Source: Streptomyces meridianus
Lineage (GTDB): Bacteria; Actinomycetota; Actinomycetes; Streptomycetales; Streptomycetaceae
Assembly: GCF_023703325.1 (NCBI RefSeq)
Contig: NZ_JAMQGM010000047.1
Span: 1 to 60,365 of the forward strand
Direction: 5' to 3'
Length of the DNA stretch: 60,365 nt
The notes below the pieces were generated by a model. The model had not been told where the DNA came from. It did not search any database and saw only the letters and a program-made list of their open reading frames with translations. Both the position numbers and the translations under genes were made by a program. Shown one piece after another: positions 42,902 to 52,682 of this stretch (its first letter is position 1; each line of letters begins with the position of its first letter).

Positions 42902-43696
42902 ATGACGCTCTCCCATGACGTGGCCGGCGACGGCCCTGCCGTGCTCCTGCTCCACTCCGGCGTGTGCGACCGGCGGATGTGGGACCCGCAGTGGCCGGCC
43001 CTGATCGCCGCCGGCCGTCGCGTGATCCGTTGCGATCTCCGCGGCTTCGGTGACACCCCCGCCGCGACCCACCCGTACCGCGACGCCGACGACGTCCTCG
43101 ACCTGATCGACTCCCTCGGCGTCGAGACCACCGTGCTGGTCGGCTCCTCCTACGGCGGTGAGGTCGCCCTCGAGATCGCCGCCCGAAGCCCCGAGCGCAT
43201 CACCGGCCTCGCCCTGCTCTGCCCGGCGGTCCCCGGCCACGAACCCGGCCCCGAACTCGAAGGGTTCGCGCACCGTGAGGACGAACTCCTCGAAGCCGGG
43301 GACATCGACGGCGCGGTGGAGCTGAACCTGGGCACCTGGATCGGCCCGGACGCCGACGACACCACCCGGCAGAAGGTGCGCGCGATGCAGCGGCACGCGT
43401 TCGACGTCCAACTCGCCGCCGGCGCTCCCGACGAGGACGCGCCCGACGAGGGCGACGAAGCCGACGGGACCGGATTCGAGACCGCCCTCGCCGCGGTGAA
43501 GGCCCGCTGCCTGGTCGTCTCCGGCGCCCACGACCTGCAGGACTTCCGCCGGATCGCCGCCCGGATACCGGAACTGCTCCCCGATGCCCGGCACCTGGAA
43601 CTGGACTGGGCCGGGCACCTGCCCAGCCTGGAACGTCCCGACGAGACCACCGCTCTGCTGCTGCGCTTCCTGGAGGACATGCCGGCGGCCGGCTGA
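42902..43696 (+). CDS. Alpha/beta hydrolase
   Basis: The 264-aa protein has the alpha/beta-hydrolase fold signature. The HSGVCDRRMW segment supplies the oxyanion loop, GSSYGG holds the nucleophile Ser, an acidic residue follows in SGAHDLQDF, and the catalytic His is in WAGHLPSLE. Substrate unknown; esterase or similar. An acidic insert (DEDAPDEGDEADG) lies in the cap region. It is monocistronic, leaderless, and followed by a terminator shared with eccC, so it may have no link to secretion. Confidence 0.88.
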   Translation: MTLSHDVAGDGPAVLLLHSGVCDRRMWDPQWPALIAAGRRVIRCDLRGFGDTPAATHPYRDADDVLDLIDSLGVETTVLVGSSYGGEVALEIAARSPERITGLALLCPAVPGHEPGPELEGFAHREDELLEAGDIDGAVELNLGTWIGPDADDTTRQKVRAMQRHAFDVQLAAGAPDEDAPDEGDEADGTGFETALAAVKARCLVVSGAHDLQDFRRIAARIPELLPDARHLELDWAGHLPSLERPDETTALLLRFLEDMPAAG

Positions 43697-43759
43697 GCAC
43701 CTGCCCCACCGGGAGCCCGCCCGGAATCTTCCGGCACGGCGCGCACCCGGAGAGGAACG

Positions 43760-43796
43760 CCGACGGCGGCGCCCCCATCGGGGACACCGCCGTCGG
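43760..43796. terminator. Bidirectional terminator between the hydrolase and eccC
   Basis: The stem cgacggcgg/ccgccgtcg extends inward by gcgcccc/ggggaca pairing. It is located between converging genes. Confidence 0.7.
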
Positions 43797-43828
43797 TCCG
43801 TGCGGTCGGGCACCGCGCGGTGGAACCG

Positions 43829-46800
43829 TCAGCTGTTCGGCGGCAGCCAGCCCGTCTGCACCAGCTGCGCACCGCGCTTGCGGGTGATGAACTGCCCCCG
43901 GCCCGGCGTCAGGCGCATCGCCTTGTGGTTGCCCATCAGCGCACCCTCACCAGGGTCACCGGAAAGGATCAGTCCCTGTGCGCCCAGCTCCTTGGTGCGC
44001 TGCATCACCGGCTCGAACGACGACCGCGAGGCGCCCGACGAACTCCGGGCGATGATCAGGCGCAGGCCCAGGTCACGCGCGAACGGCAGGTACTCCAGCA
44101 GCGGCTGCAGCGGGTTGCCGCTGCTGGTCGCCACCAGGTCGTAGTCGTCCACGATCACGAACGCGTCGGGGAGGTCGTACCAGCTGCGGTTGCGCAGCTG
44201 CTCCGGAGTGACGTCCGGCCCCGGCATCCGGCGGCCCAGCGACCCCGCGAGCCCGGTGAGCACCTCCTGCAACTGCGGTGCGGCGGCGCAGTACTTGTAC
44301 ATGTGGCTCTCGGGAATCTCGCCGAGCAGCGCACGCCGGTAGTCCGCCACCACCATCAGCGCCTTGTCGGACGGATACCGCTCGGCGATCTGCTTGGCCA
44401 GCAGCCTCAACACCGACGACTTGCCCGACTCGCTCTCGCCGAAGACGACGAACAGCGGGTCGGTCTCGAAGTCGATGAATGCCGGCGAGAGCGTGGTCTC
44501 GTCGACACCGAAGGCGATGCCGTGCTCGGGGTGGTCGCCGCCCCGCGGCAGTTCGTTGATCTCCAGCAGGGTCGGCAGCATCCGGACCTTCGGAGCCGGA
44601 GGCCCGGACCAGTTCTCGGCCACCGTGGACACCAGGTGCGCCATGCCCTCGCCCAGGGACGTCGGGTCGCTGGAGCCGTCCACGCGCGGCAGCGCTGCGA
44701 GGAAGCTGAGCTTGTCCGGCGACAGACCGCGGCCCGGCTGCCCCATGGGCACGTTCTCGGCCCGCTTGCGGTCGAACTCCGACTCCATCGGGTCGCCCAG
44801 TCGCAACTCGACCCGGTTGAGCAGCTGGTCACGCAGCGCAGGACGCACCTCGGTGTAGCGGGCGGCGCTGATGACCAGGTGGACACCGAAGCCGAGACCG
44901 CGGCCGGCGATGTCGAGGATGACGCTGTCGAGCTGCTCGTAGTCCGTCTTGAACGTCGCCCAGCCGTCGATCACCAGGAACACGTCGCCCCACGCCTGGT
45001 CGGGGTAGTGACCGGCTGCCCGGCGCTGCCGGTAGGTGCCGATGGAGTCGATGTTGTTGGCGCGGAAGAACTCCTCGCGCTCGTTGAGGATGCCGACGAC
45101 CTCGGAGACGGTGCGGCGCACCTTCTCCGCGTCCAGCCGCGAGGCCACTCCGCCGACGTGCGGCAGGCCGTCGAGGGCCAGCATGCCGCCACCGCCGAAG
45201 TCCAGGCAGTAGAACTGCACTTCGGAGGGCGTGTGGGTGAGGGCGAACGCGGTCATCGCGCTGCGGACCATCGTCGACTTGCCGGACTGCGGTCCACCGA
45301 CGATCAGGCCGTGACCGGCGGACCCCGAGAAGTCGAGGTACATCACGTCACGCCGCTGCTCGAACGGCTTGTCCACGATCGCCGCCGGCACGACCAGCTT
45401 GCCCAGAGCCGTGTACTCGGCCGCATGGAGACCGCGCTCGGCCGTGACCGACAGCGGGGGCAGCAGACGGTCGATGGACGGGGACTCGTCCAGCGGGGGC
45501 AGCCACACCTGGTGGGCCGGCGGGCCCTGACCCTGCAGCCGCTGCACGATCACGTCGAGCACCGTGTCGGCGAGCGCGTCGTCCGTCTCCGGCATGACCG
45601 ATTCCTGGACCGGCTCCTCGATGACGTGCCGGACGACGGGTGCCGCGGTGAACGGCACCGGCAGACGGTCCGTACGGCTGCCGCCGCCACTGCCGACCGA
45701 GCCGCTCGCCCGGTACGGGCCGGACACGTACGCCGCCTTGAACTGCACCATCGACTCGGTGTCGTACTTGAGGTAGCCGGCGCCGGGCACGTTCGGCAGG
45801 TGGTAGGCGTCAGGGACGCCGATCGCCGCCCGGGACTCCGCCGCCGAGAAGGTCCGCAGACCGATCCGGTACGACAGATACGTGTCCAGGCCGCGCAGCC
45901 GCCCCTCTTCCAGCCGCTGCGAGGCCAGCAGCATGTGCACGCCCAGCGAACGGCCGATGCGACCGATCTGGATGAACATGTCGATGAAGTCGGGCTTCGC
46001 CGTCAGCAGTTCGCTGAACTCGTCGAGCACCATGACCAGCGAGGCCAGCGGCTCAAGCGGGGCACCCGCCGCACGCGCCTTCTCGTAGTCCGTGATGTTC
46101 GCGTAGTTGCCGGCCGTTCGCAGCAGTTCCTGACGGCGCTGAAGCTCACCCGTGATCGAGTCGCGCATGCGGTCGACCATGGTGAGGTCGTCGGCGAGGT
46201 TGGTGATGACAGCCGCGACGTGCGGCATCTCCGCCATACCCGTGAACGTGGCGCCGCCCTTGAAGTCCGCGAGGACGAAGTTGAGCGTCTCGGAGGAGTG
46301 CGTGACCGCCAGGCCCAGCACCAGGGTGCGCAGCAGTTCGGACTTGCCGGAGCCGGTCGCGCCGACGCACAGGCCGTGCGGACCCATGCCCTCCTGCGAG
46401 GCCTCCTTGATGTCGAGCATGATCGGCTGGCCGTCCTGGCCGATGCCGATCGGTACCCGCAGCCGTTCGTGCAGGGTCCGCGGCCGCCAGGTGCGGGAGA
46501 CGTCCACCGAGCCGGCGTCACCGATGCTCATCAGATCGGTGAAGTCCAGGTTGGCCAGCAGAGGTTCGTCGCCGTCCGCGGTGCCGGCCCGCAGCGGCGC
46601 GAGCTGGCGGGCCAGCGACTCCGCCTCGGAGACCGAGAGCACGTCCGGCGTGCCGGTGTAGACGGCACCGCTCGCGGATTCCAGGACCAGCTTGTCCGGC
46701 CACACCTGCACGGCCAGCGAGCTGCGCATCTCGTCCAGGTCGCCGGGCACCACCTCGATGATGGTGACACCCTGCAGCCCGTCCGCCCCGGCGATCACCG

Positions 46801-47776
46801 AGTCCATCGGGACGTTGCCGCCGTCCAGCACGATGACCACGTGCGGGGTGTCCGACACCGGAGGCGCCTGCGTACTGAAGCGGCCCCGGCCGTCCAGTTC
46901 GTCGGCGAGCAGCTCCTCGATCTCCTCCAGGTCGCCCACGATCAGCCGCCGGGTGCCGGCGCCGTCCAGCGAGGAGTCCTGGGTGTGGGGCAGCCACTTG
47001 GCCCACTCCCACTCGGCGAGCGCTCCCGGTGCGGCCACGACGGCCACCACCAGGTCCTCGGGCGACTGGAGGGTGCACAGCTGCGCCACGAGCGCGCGCG
47101 ACGTGCCGTACACGGTGTCCGGGTCTCCCGAGACGGTGACGTGGTAGAAGGCGCGCAGCGACACCGCGAGCGGCAGCCCGTCCAGGCTTCCGTGCGACGC
47201 CAGGAACTGCTTCATCGCGTGGGCAGTGAGCGGCTCCAGCTCGTCCACCGGTGCCGTCTCCGGCGCCTTCAGCGGCGTGGCCAGCTGCTGCGGGCCGAGC
47301 CCGACCCGCACCTGGGCGAAGTCGGTGTCCGAGGCGCGCCGCTCCCAGACCCGCTTGCCCTCGGCCACGATGGACCAGAGCTGATCCGGACTGGGGTGGA
47401 TGAACAGCTGGGCATCGCGCTGTCTGCGGGCCGTCCGCCGGACCTCGCGGCGCTTCTGGGCCAGGTACTTGAGGTAGTCCTGGCGTTCCTGCACCAGTTC
47501 CCCCGCAGGCCCTTGCCGGGCCTTGACGACTTGCACGACCGCCATGATGACGGCGGAGACGCACATCATGCCGCCCATGATCTTCATGAACGGCTGGATC
47601 CCGGGCATGAAGAAGAACGCCGCCGAGGAGAACATGCCGAGCATGGGCAGCAGATTCATCATCAGGTTCTGGTCGCCCTCGCGGGGCAACTCCGGTGGCG
47701 GCTCGAGTGTCACCTCCTCACCGGGAACTTCGGGCGGGAGAGCCCGAGGCGGGCGCTTGACGATGACCACGCTCAC
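43829..47776 (-). CDS. eccC: Type VII secretion ATPase EccC (EccCa and EccCb in one chain)
   Basis: EccC is the FtsK/SpoIIIE-family motor that recognises WXG substrates and drives ESX export. The 1315-aa product has two transmembrane helices near the N-terminus (FSSAAFFFMPGIQPFMKIMG and CVSAVIMAVVQVV). Three P-loop domains follow: GATGSGKSELL near 472, GGPQSGKSTMV near 826 and GESESGKSSVL near 1112. The first has MVLDEFSELL as Walker B. All three Walker A motifs are intact. The GTG at 47776 has a weak ribosome binding site. It is divergent from eccD and about 31 kb from eccB, so the core operon is split by cargo genes. Confidence 0.96.
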   Translation of the reverse strand: MSVVIVKRPPRALPPEVPGEEVTLEPPPELPREGDQNLMMNLLPMLGMFSSAAFFFMPGIQPFMKIMGGMMCVSAVIMAVVQVVKARQGPAGELVQERQDYLKYLAQKRREVRRTARRQRDAQLFIHPSPDQLWSIVAEGKRVWERRASDTDFAQVRVGLGPQQLATPLKAPETAPVDELEPLTAHAMKQFLASHGSLDGLPLAVSLRAFYHVTVSGDPDTVYGTSRALVAQLCTLQSPEDLVVAVVAAPGALAEWEWAKWLPHTQDSSLDGAGTRRLIVGDLEEIEELLADELDGRGRFSTQAPPVSDTPHVVIVLDGGNVPMDSVIAGADGLQGVTIIEVVPGDLDEMRSSLAVQVWPDKLVLESASGAVYTGTPDVLSVSEAESLARQLAPLRAGTADGDEPLLANLDFTDLMSIGDAGSVDVSRTWRPRTLHERLRVPIGIGQDGQPIMLDIKEASQEGMGPHGLCVGATGSGKSELLRTLVLGLAVTHSSETLNFVLADFKGGATFTGMAEMPHVAAVITNLADDLTMVDRMRDSITGELQRRQELLRTAGNYANITDYEKARAAGAPLEPLASLVMVLDEFSELLTAKPDFIDMFIQIGRIGRSLGVHMLLASQRLEEGRLRGLDTYLSYRIGLRTFSAAESRAAIGVPDAYHLPNVPGAGYLKYDTESMVQFKAAYVSGPYRASGSVGSGGGSRTDRLPVPFTAAPVVRHVIEEPVQESVMPETDDALADTVLDVIVQRLQGQGPPAHQVWLPPLDESPSIDRLLPPLSVTAERGLHAAEYTALGKLVVPAAIVDKPFEQRRDVMYLDFSGSAGHGLIVGGPQSGKSTMVRSAMTAFALTHTPSEVQFYCLDFGGGGMLALDGLPHVGGVASRLDAEKVRRTVSEVVGILNEREEFFRANNIDSIGTYRQRRAAGHYPDQAWGDVFLVIDGWATFKTDYEQLDSVILDIAGRGLGFGVHLVISAARYTEVRPALRDQLLNRVELRLGDPMESEFDRKRAENVPMGQPGRGLSPDKLSFLAALPRVDGSSDPTSLGEGMAHLVSTVAENWSGPPAPKVRMLPTLLEINELPRGGDHPEHGIAFGVDETTLSPAFIDFETDPLFVVFGESESGKSSVLRLLAKQIAERYPSDKALMVVADYRRALLGEIPESHMYKYCAAAPQLQEVLTGLAGSLGRRMPGPDVTPEQLRNRSWYDLPDAFVIVDDYDLVATSSGNPLQPLLEYLPFARDLGLRLIIARSSSGASRSSFEPVMQRTKELGAQGLILSGDPGEGALMGNHKAMRLTPGRGQFITRKRGAQLVQTGWLPPNS

Positions 47777-48008
47777 CGAGGCACCAGTCCTTCACGCAGA
47801 TCGCAGTTCGGACCGCCCCCGTTTTTGAACGGTCCCCCCGGCCAAACCAGTTCTCCGTTGGCACAGGCCCGTGATCCTACTGACTCGGGTCAACCCGAGG
47901 GGGGAGTGGGGGCAAAGCGGTCCCGGGCGGTACGCTGACGCACCGCCGCCGCCTGGTTTCGCACGAGCGGACGGCCATCAGTCGAATCTGTCGAGGGGGA
48001 ACCGCCAG

Positions 48009-49481
48009 GTGAGCACGAGCGCAGGGACCGGATTCTGCCGCGTCACCGTCGCCGCGCCGGACGCACGGATCGATGTGGCGCTGCCCGAGGACGTCGCACT
48101 GGTCGACATCTATCCGGAGATTCTGCAACTCTCCGGCCAGTCGCAGCCCGAGGGGGTTCCGACCGGGTACCACCTGGTCCGCAGAGACGGCACCGTGCTC
48201 GACGCCGGGCGGTCGCTCGCCGAGCAGCGCATCCTCGACGGCGACCTGCTCCTGCTGCGCCCGTTCGCCGAGTCGCTGCCGTCCGCGGTCTACGACGACG
48301 TCTCCGATGCCATCGCCTCCAACGTCCGCAGGGACCGGCGCCGTTGGAGCGACGACCTCATGAACACGGTGGGCCTGACCGCGGGCGTGTTGCTGCTCGC
48401 GATGATGGCCTTCGCCCTCTGGTTCTCCAACCCGGTCGACCGAGACATGCACCGCCTGCCCGGCATCGTGGCCGGTGTGACGGGTGTCGTCCTCGTCGCC
48501 ATCGCCGGCGTACGAGCGCGCGTCTACGACGACCGCGGCTCCTCCGTCGCCCTCGGACTGGCCGCGCTGCCGCACCTGTTGCTCGCCGGCTCCGGTGTTT
48601 TCGGAGTCGACAAGGGCGAAGGTCCCGGGCGGCTCCACTTCCTCGTCGGCTGTGTCGTCGTCCTCGTCGCCTCGGTGCTGCTGGTGGGGCTGTTGCCGAG
48701 TGGCGATTCCCCGTTCGTGGCCGCCGCGTTCCTGGCTGCCGTCGGCACCCTCGCCACCTTCGCAGCCGTGCTGACCGACGCCCCGCCTCGCGACGTCGCC
48801 TCGGTCACGGCGGTGGTCGGCATCGCCGTCGTGGCGTGGCTGCCCGGGATGTCGGCCAGGTTCGCGAGGTTGCCCATCGGCTACCGGTCGCCGGACCAGA
48901 TCGCTCAGGGCCGCGACTACGAGGGCCGCAACCGTGCCCCCGAAGAGGAGACCGTCGACTTCCAGCGAATCGGCAACCAGGCCCGCCGCGGCCACGAGCT
49001 GCTGCTCGGCCTGGTCGCCGGCTGCGCCGCGCTCGTCGTCGGTGCCGCGGGCGTCGTCCTCGGCTTCTCCGACAACGGCTGGGCGCAGCTCCTCGCTCTC
49101 GCCGCCGGTGTGACGATCATGCTGCGGGCCCGCCTGTTCGACTACACCTCGCAGGTCGCCTGTCTGCTCGTCGCCGGGATACTGACCGTCCTGCTGCTGA
49201 TTCTGGGCATCGCCCTCGATCCGCCGGCCGAGGCGCTCCGGGCGTTCTTCCAGGACGGCGACGGCGGACCGCTCAACATCCGCACCATCTGGTTCAGCGG
49301 AAGCATCGCGTTCGGTGCCGCACTGCTCGTCGCTGTCGGCCTGATCGTTCCGCGTGCCGGCGTCTCCCCGTTCTGGGGCCGGCTGCTCGATCTCTTCGAC
49401 GGCATCGTCCTGCTGTCCCTGGTGCCGCTGTGCCTTGCGGTCCTGGACGTCTACACGCTCGCGCGCGGACTCACCAGCTAG
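48009..49481 (+). CDS. eccD: Type VII secretion integral membrane protein EccD
   Basis: EccD forms the multi-helix membrane vestibule of the ESX complex. The 490-aa product has a ubiquitin-like (YukD-type) N-terminal domain (about residues 1-95, FCRVTVAAPDARIDVALPED). About eleven transmembrane helices begin at LTAGVLLLAMMAFALWF, with a cytosolic loop around residues 300-330 (PDQIAQGRDYEGRNR). The frame is open further upstream, but the GTG at 48009 has a gaggggga site and gives the family N-terminus. It is divergent from eccC and closed by the hairpin at 49508. Confidence 0.95.
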   Translation: MSTSAGTGFCRVTVAAPDARIDVALPEDVALVDIYPEILQLSGQSQPEGVPTGYHLVRRDGTVLDAGRSLAEQRILDGDLLLLRPFAESLPSAVYDDVSDAIASNVRRDRRRWSDDLMNTVGLTAGVLLLAMMAFALWFSNPVDRDMHRLPGIVAGVTGVVLVAIAGVRARVYDDRGSSVALGLAALPHLLLAGSGVFGVDKGEGPGRLHFLVGCVVVLVASVLLVGLLPSGDSPFVAAAFLAAVGTLATFAAVLTDAPPRDVASVTAVVGIAVVAWLPGMSARFARLPIGYRSPDQIAQGRDYEGRNRAPEEETVDFQRIGNQARRGHELLLGLVAGCAALVVGAAGVVLGFSDNGWAQLLALAAGVTIMLRARLFDYTSQVACLLVAGILTVLLLILGIALDPPAEALRAFFQDGDGGPLNIRTIWFSGSIAFGAALLVAVGLIVPRAGVSPFWGRLLDLFDGIVLLSLVPLCLAVLDVYTLARGLTS

Positions 49482-49507
49482 TCCGCCGCCACGGAGCGGA
49501 ACGGGAA

Positions 49508-49545
49508 GCAGGGGCGGTGACCGGGGAGACCGGCACCGCCCCTGC
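49508..49545 (+). terminator. Terminator after eccD
   Basis: A perfect 12-bp stem, gcaggggcggtg/caccgcccctgc, follows 27 bases after the eccD stop codon. Confidence 0.8.
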
Positions 49546-49756
49546 GTCGTTCCCCCGCTCCGGGCGGGAACGGCTCCGGAACCGGGGACCGGCACAGGCT
49601 GGTACGCTGTGTGACGGCCGTGTGTCCATGTTCGTGATCATCCTTGATCGAGAACCTCGGACACTGCCGATCCGGCTGCCGAGTCACCGAAGCCCCCCTG
49701 TGACAGAGACCAGGGGCACTCGGCTGCCCATGACGAGGAATCCTGAGGAGTACTGC

Positions 49757-50047
49757 GTGTCGCTCGACGCCGCAACGAAGAAGCAGATCATGGCCGATTA
49801 CGCCACCAAGGAAGGCGACACGGGCTCCCCGGAGGTGCAGGTCGCGCTGCTCACCCGCCGGATTTCCGGCCTCACCGAGCACCTGAAGGAGCACAAGCAC
49901 GACCACCACTCCCGTCGTGGTCTGCTGCTCCTGGTCGGCCAGCGCCGCCGCCTCCTGCAGTACCTGGCCAAGAAGGACATCACGCGCTTCCGTGCGCTCG
50001 TCGAGCGCCTCGGCATCCGCCGCGGTGCTGCCGGCGGCGCCAGGTAG
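49757..50047 (+). CDS. rpsO: 30S ribosomal protein S15
   Basis: S15 binds the central domain of 16S rRNA early in 30S assembly. The 96-aa product shows the family core GDTGSPEVQVALLTRRI and HHSRRGLLLLVGQRRRLLQYL. The GTG start follows a gaggag site. A TACGCT -10-like hexamer near 49602 may belong to its promoter. It precedes pnp in the order usual for bacteria, where the two are often co-transcribed and S15 can bind its own leader. The hairpin at 50057 separates them. Confidence 0.98.
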   Translation: MSLDAATKKQIMADYATKEGDTGSPEVQVALLTRRISGLTEHLKEHKHDHHSRRGLLLLVGQRRRLLQYLAKKDITRFRALVERLGIRRGAAGGAR

Positions 50048-50462
50048 TACGCCGTGAAGGGAGCGGTTCCCACCCGCGGGGGCCGCTCCCTTTGCCGTAT
50101 CCGGCGCTTCCGTCAGGGCCGGAGCCCCCTCGCGGCTCACCGGGCACGCACCGCGCGCCGCCCGGCGGCCGGCGGACCGGACCGCTCACCCGTCGTGAGA
50201 GCGACGGAAGCTTTGTAGTCTGGTCGCACAACGCAATAACGCCAGAGAGCGCAAACAGAACAACGCACGAGGAGGAGCGCCCCCTCTCCGCCGCATCGAC
50301 GCCGCAGGCGCCGGTCCTCGGTAGTGGCCGCCGGAAACGCGAGACATCCCGGAGGCTTCGATCGAAGACCGGCCCGGTCGCCGGGACAGAGCGGACCAGG
50401 GCGCTTCACCGCCATCGTCCCCCGCCACACGGGCGCGGGACGCAGATGAGGAGATTTTCCTG
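50048..50462. other. 415-bp rpsO-pnp intergenic leader
   Basis: This contains the rpsO terminator (50057-50092), a TAGTCT hexamer at 50216-50221 that could be a -10 element for pnp, and a long purine-rich 5' leader. A compact leader hairpin processed by RNase III is known for pnp in other bacteria; I could not define one here with confidence. No gene is present. Confidence 0.5.
50057..50092 (+). terminator. Terminator or attenuator between rpsO and pnp
   Basis: A 10-bp stem, aagggagcgg/ccgctccctt, is followed by tgcc. It is the typical hairpin between these genes and allows partial read-through. Confidence 0.75.
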
Positions 50463-52682
50463 GTGGAGAACGAGACCCACTACGCCGAGGCCGTCATCGA
50501 CAACGGTTCCTTCGGCACCCGCACCATCCGCTTCGAGACGGGCCGCCTGGCCCGTCAGGCCGCCGGCTCGGCCGTGGCCTACCTGGACGACGACACCATG
50601 GTGCTGTCGGCCACCTCAGCTTCCAAGAACCCCAAGGACCAGCTCGACTTCTTCCCGCTGACGGTGGACGTCGAGGAGCGGATGTACGCCGCCGGGCGCA
50701 TCCCCGGGTCCTTCTTCCGCCGTGAGGGCCGGCCCTCCGAGGACGCCGTCCTCACCTGCCGCCTGATCGACCGCCCGCTGCGCCCGTCCTTCAAGAAGGG
50801 CCTGCGCAACGAGATCCAGGTCGTCGCCACGATCATGGCGCTCAACCCCGACCACCTCTACGACGTGGTCGCCATCAACGCCGCCTCCGCTTCCACGCAG
50901 CTGGCCGGCCTGCCGTTCTCCGGCCCGATCGGCGGCGTCCGCGTCGCGCTGATCCGCGGCCAGTGGGTGGCCTTCCCGACGCACACCGAGCTCGAGGAAG
51001 CCGTCTTCGACATGGTCGTCGCCGGTCGCACCCTCGAGGACGGCGACGTCGCGATCATGATGGTCGAGGCCGAGGCCACGACGAAGACCATCACCCTCGT
51101 CGAGGGCGGCGCCGAGGCGCCGACCGAGGAGGTCGTCGCGGCCGGTCTCGAGGCCGCCAAGCCCTTCATCAAGACCCTGTGCAAGGCGCAGGCCGACCTC
51201 GCCGCGAAGGCCGCCAAGCCGACCGCCGAGTTCCCGATCTTCCTGGACCACGAGGACGACGTCCTCGAGGCGCTGGACGCCGCGGTCCGCGGTGAGCTCG
51301 CCCAGGCGCTGACCATCGCCGGCAAGCAGGCCCGGGAGGCCGAGCTCGACCGGGTGAAGAGCATCGCCGCCGAGAAGCTGCTGCCGCAGTTCGAGGGCCG
51401 CGAGAAGGAGATCTCGGCCGCGTACCGCACGCTGACCAAGAAGCTGGTCCGCGAGCGCGTCATCAAGGACAAGGTCCGCATCGACGGCCGCGGGGTCACC
51501 GACATCCGCACCCTGGCCGCCGAGGTCGAGGCCATCCCGCGGGTTCACGGTTCGGCACTGTTCGAGCGCGGTGAGACCCAGATCCTGGGCGTCACCACGC
51601 TGAACATGCTGCGCATGGAGCAGCAGCTCGACACGCTCTCCCCGGAGACGCGCCGCCGCTACATGCACAACTACAACTTCCCGCCGTACTCGGTCGGTGA
51701 GACCGGTCGCGTCGGCTCGCCGAAGCGCCGTGAGATCGGCCACGGTGCCCTCGCCGAGCGGGCCATCCTCCCGGTTCTGCCGACCCGCGAGGAGTTCCCG
51801 TACGCGATCCGCCAGGTGTCCGAGGCTCTCGGTTCCAACGGCTCGACGTCCATGGGCTCGGTGTGCGCCTCCACCATGTCGCTGCTGAACGCCGGCGTGC
51901 CGCTGAAGGCCGCCGTCGCCGGTATCGCCATGGGCCTGATCTCCCAGGAGATCGACGGCGAGACGCACTACGTCGCCCTCACCGACATCCTCGGTGCCGA
52001 GGACGCCTTCGGTGACATGGACTTCAAGGTCGCCGGCACCCGGAAGTTCATCACCGCCCTGCAGCTGGACACCAAGCTCGACGGCATTCCTGCGTCGGTC
52101 CTCGCCGCGGCCCTCAAGCAGGCCCGCGACGCCCGTCTGCACATCCTCGACGTGATGAACGAGGCCATCGACGTCCCGGACGAGATGTCCCCGAACGCCC
52201 CGCGGATCATCACCATCAAGATCCCGGTGGACAAGATCGGTGAGGTCATCGGCCCCAAGGGCAAGATGATCAACCAGATCCAGGAGGACACCGGCGCCGA
52301 CATCACCATCGAGGACGACGGCACCATCTACATCGGTGCGGCCGAGGGCCCGGCCGCCGAGGCCGCCCGCACGACCATCAACGGCATCGCCAACCCGACG
52401 ATGCCCGAGGTCGGCGAGCGCTACCTGGGCACGGTCGTGAAGACCACCACCTTCGGCGCCTTCGTCTCGCTGATGCCCGGCAAGGACGGACTGCTGCACA
52501 TCTCGCAGATCCGCAAGCTCGCCGGAGGCAAGCGCGTGGAGAACGTCGACGACGTGGTCGGCGTCGGCTCGAAGGTCCAGGTGGAGATCGCCGAGATCGA
52601 CCAGCGGGGCAAGCTGTCCCTCATCCCCGTCATCGAGGGTGAGGACGCCGAGGACGAGTCGAAGGACGACGCCGCCAAGTGA
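50463..52682 (+). CDS. pnp: Polynucleotide phosphorylase
   Basis: PNPase is the phosphorolytic 3'-5' exoribonuclease; in Streptomyces it also acts as the poly(A) polymerase. The 739-aa product has two RNase PH domains (first about 10-230, second about 345-560 with FPPYSVGETGRVGSPKRREIGHG), a KH domain (IGEVIGPKGKMINQIQEDTG) and a C-terminal S1 domain (YLGTVVKTTTFGAFVSLMPG). The GTG start follows an aggag site. The stop overlaps the next gene's start by 4 bp. With RNase J downstream, the segment carries two main RNA-decay enzymes. Confidence 0.98.
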   Translation: MENETHYAEAVIDNGSFGTRTIRFETGRLARQAAGSAVAYLDDDTMVLSATSASKNPKDQLDFFPLTVDVEERMYAAGRIPGSFFRREGRPSEDAVLTCRLIDRPLRPSFKKGLRNEIQVVATIMALNPDHLYDVVAINAASASTQLAGLPFSGPIGGVRVALIRGQWVAFPTHTELEEAVFDMVVAGRTLEDGDVAIMMVEAEATTKTITLVEGGAEAPTEEVVAAGLEAAKPFIKTLCKAQADLAAKAAKPTAEFPIFLDHEDDVLEALDAAVRGELAQALTIAGKQAREAELDRVKSIAAEKLLPQFEGREKEISAAYRTLTKKLVRERVIKDKVRIDGRGVTDIRTLAAEVEAIPRVHGSALFERGETQILGVTTLNMLRMEQQLDTLSPETRRRYMHNYNFPPYSVGETGRVGSPKRREIGHGALAERAILPVLPTREEFPYAIRQVSEALGSNGSTSMGSVCASTMSLLNAGVPLKAAVAGIAMGLISQEIDGETHYVALTDILGAEDAFGDMDFKVAGTRKFITALQLDTKLDGIPASVLAAALKQARDARLHILDVMNEAIDVPDEMSPNAPRIITIKIPVDKIGEVIGPKGKMINQIQEDTGADITIEDDGTIYIGAAEGPAAEAARTTINGIANPTMPEVGERYLGTVVKTTTFGAFVSLMPGKDGLLHISQIRKLAGGKRVENVDDVVGVGSKVQVEIAEIDQRGKLSLIPVIEGEDAEDESKDDAAK

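Noticed and set aside
43820..47938. Very long plus-strand open frame opposite eccC
   Set aside because: It mirrors the eccC codons; the product is His/Arg/Gln/Val-rich without a recognisable domain, an antisense artefact of high GC.
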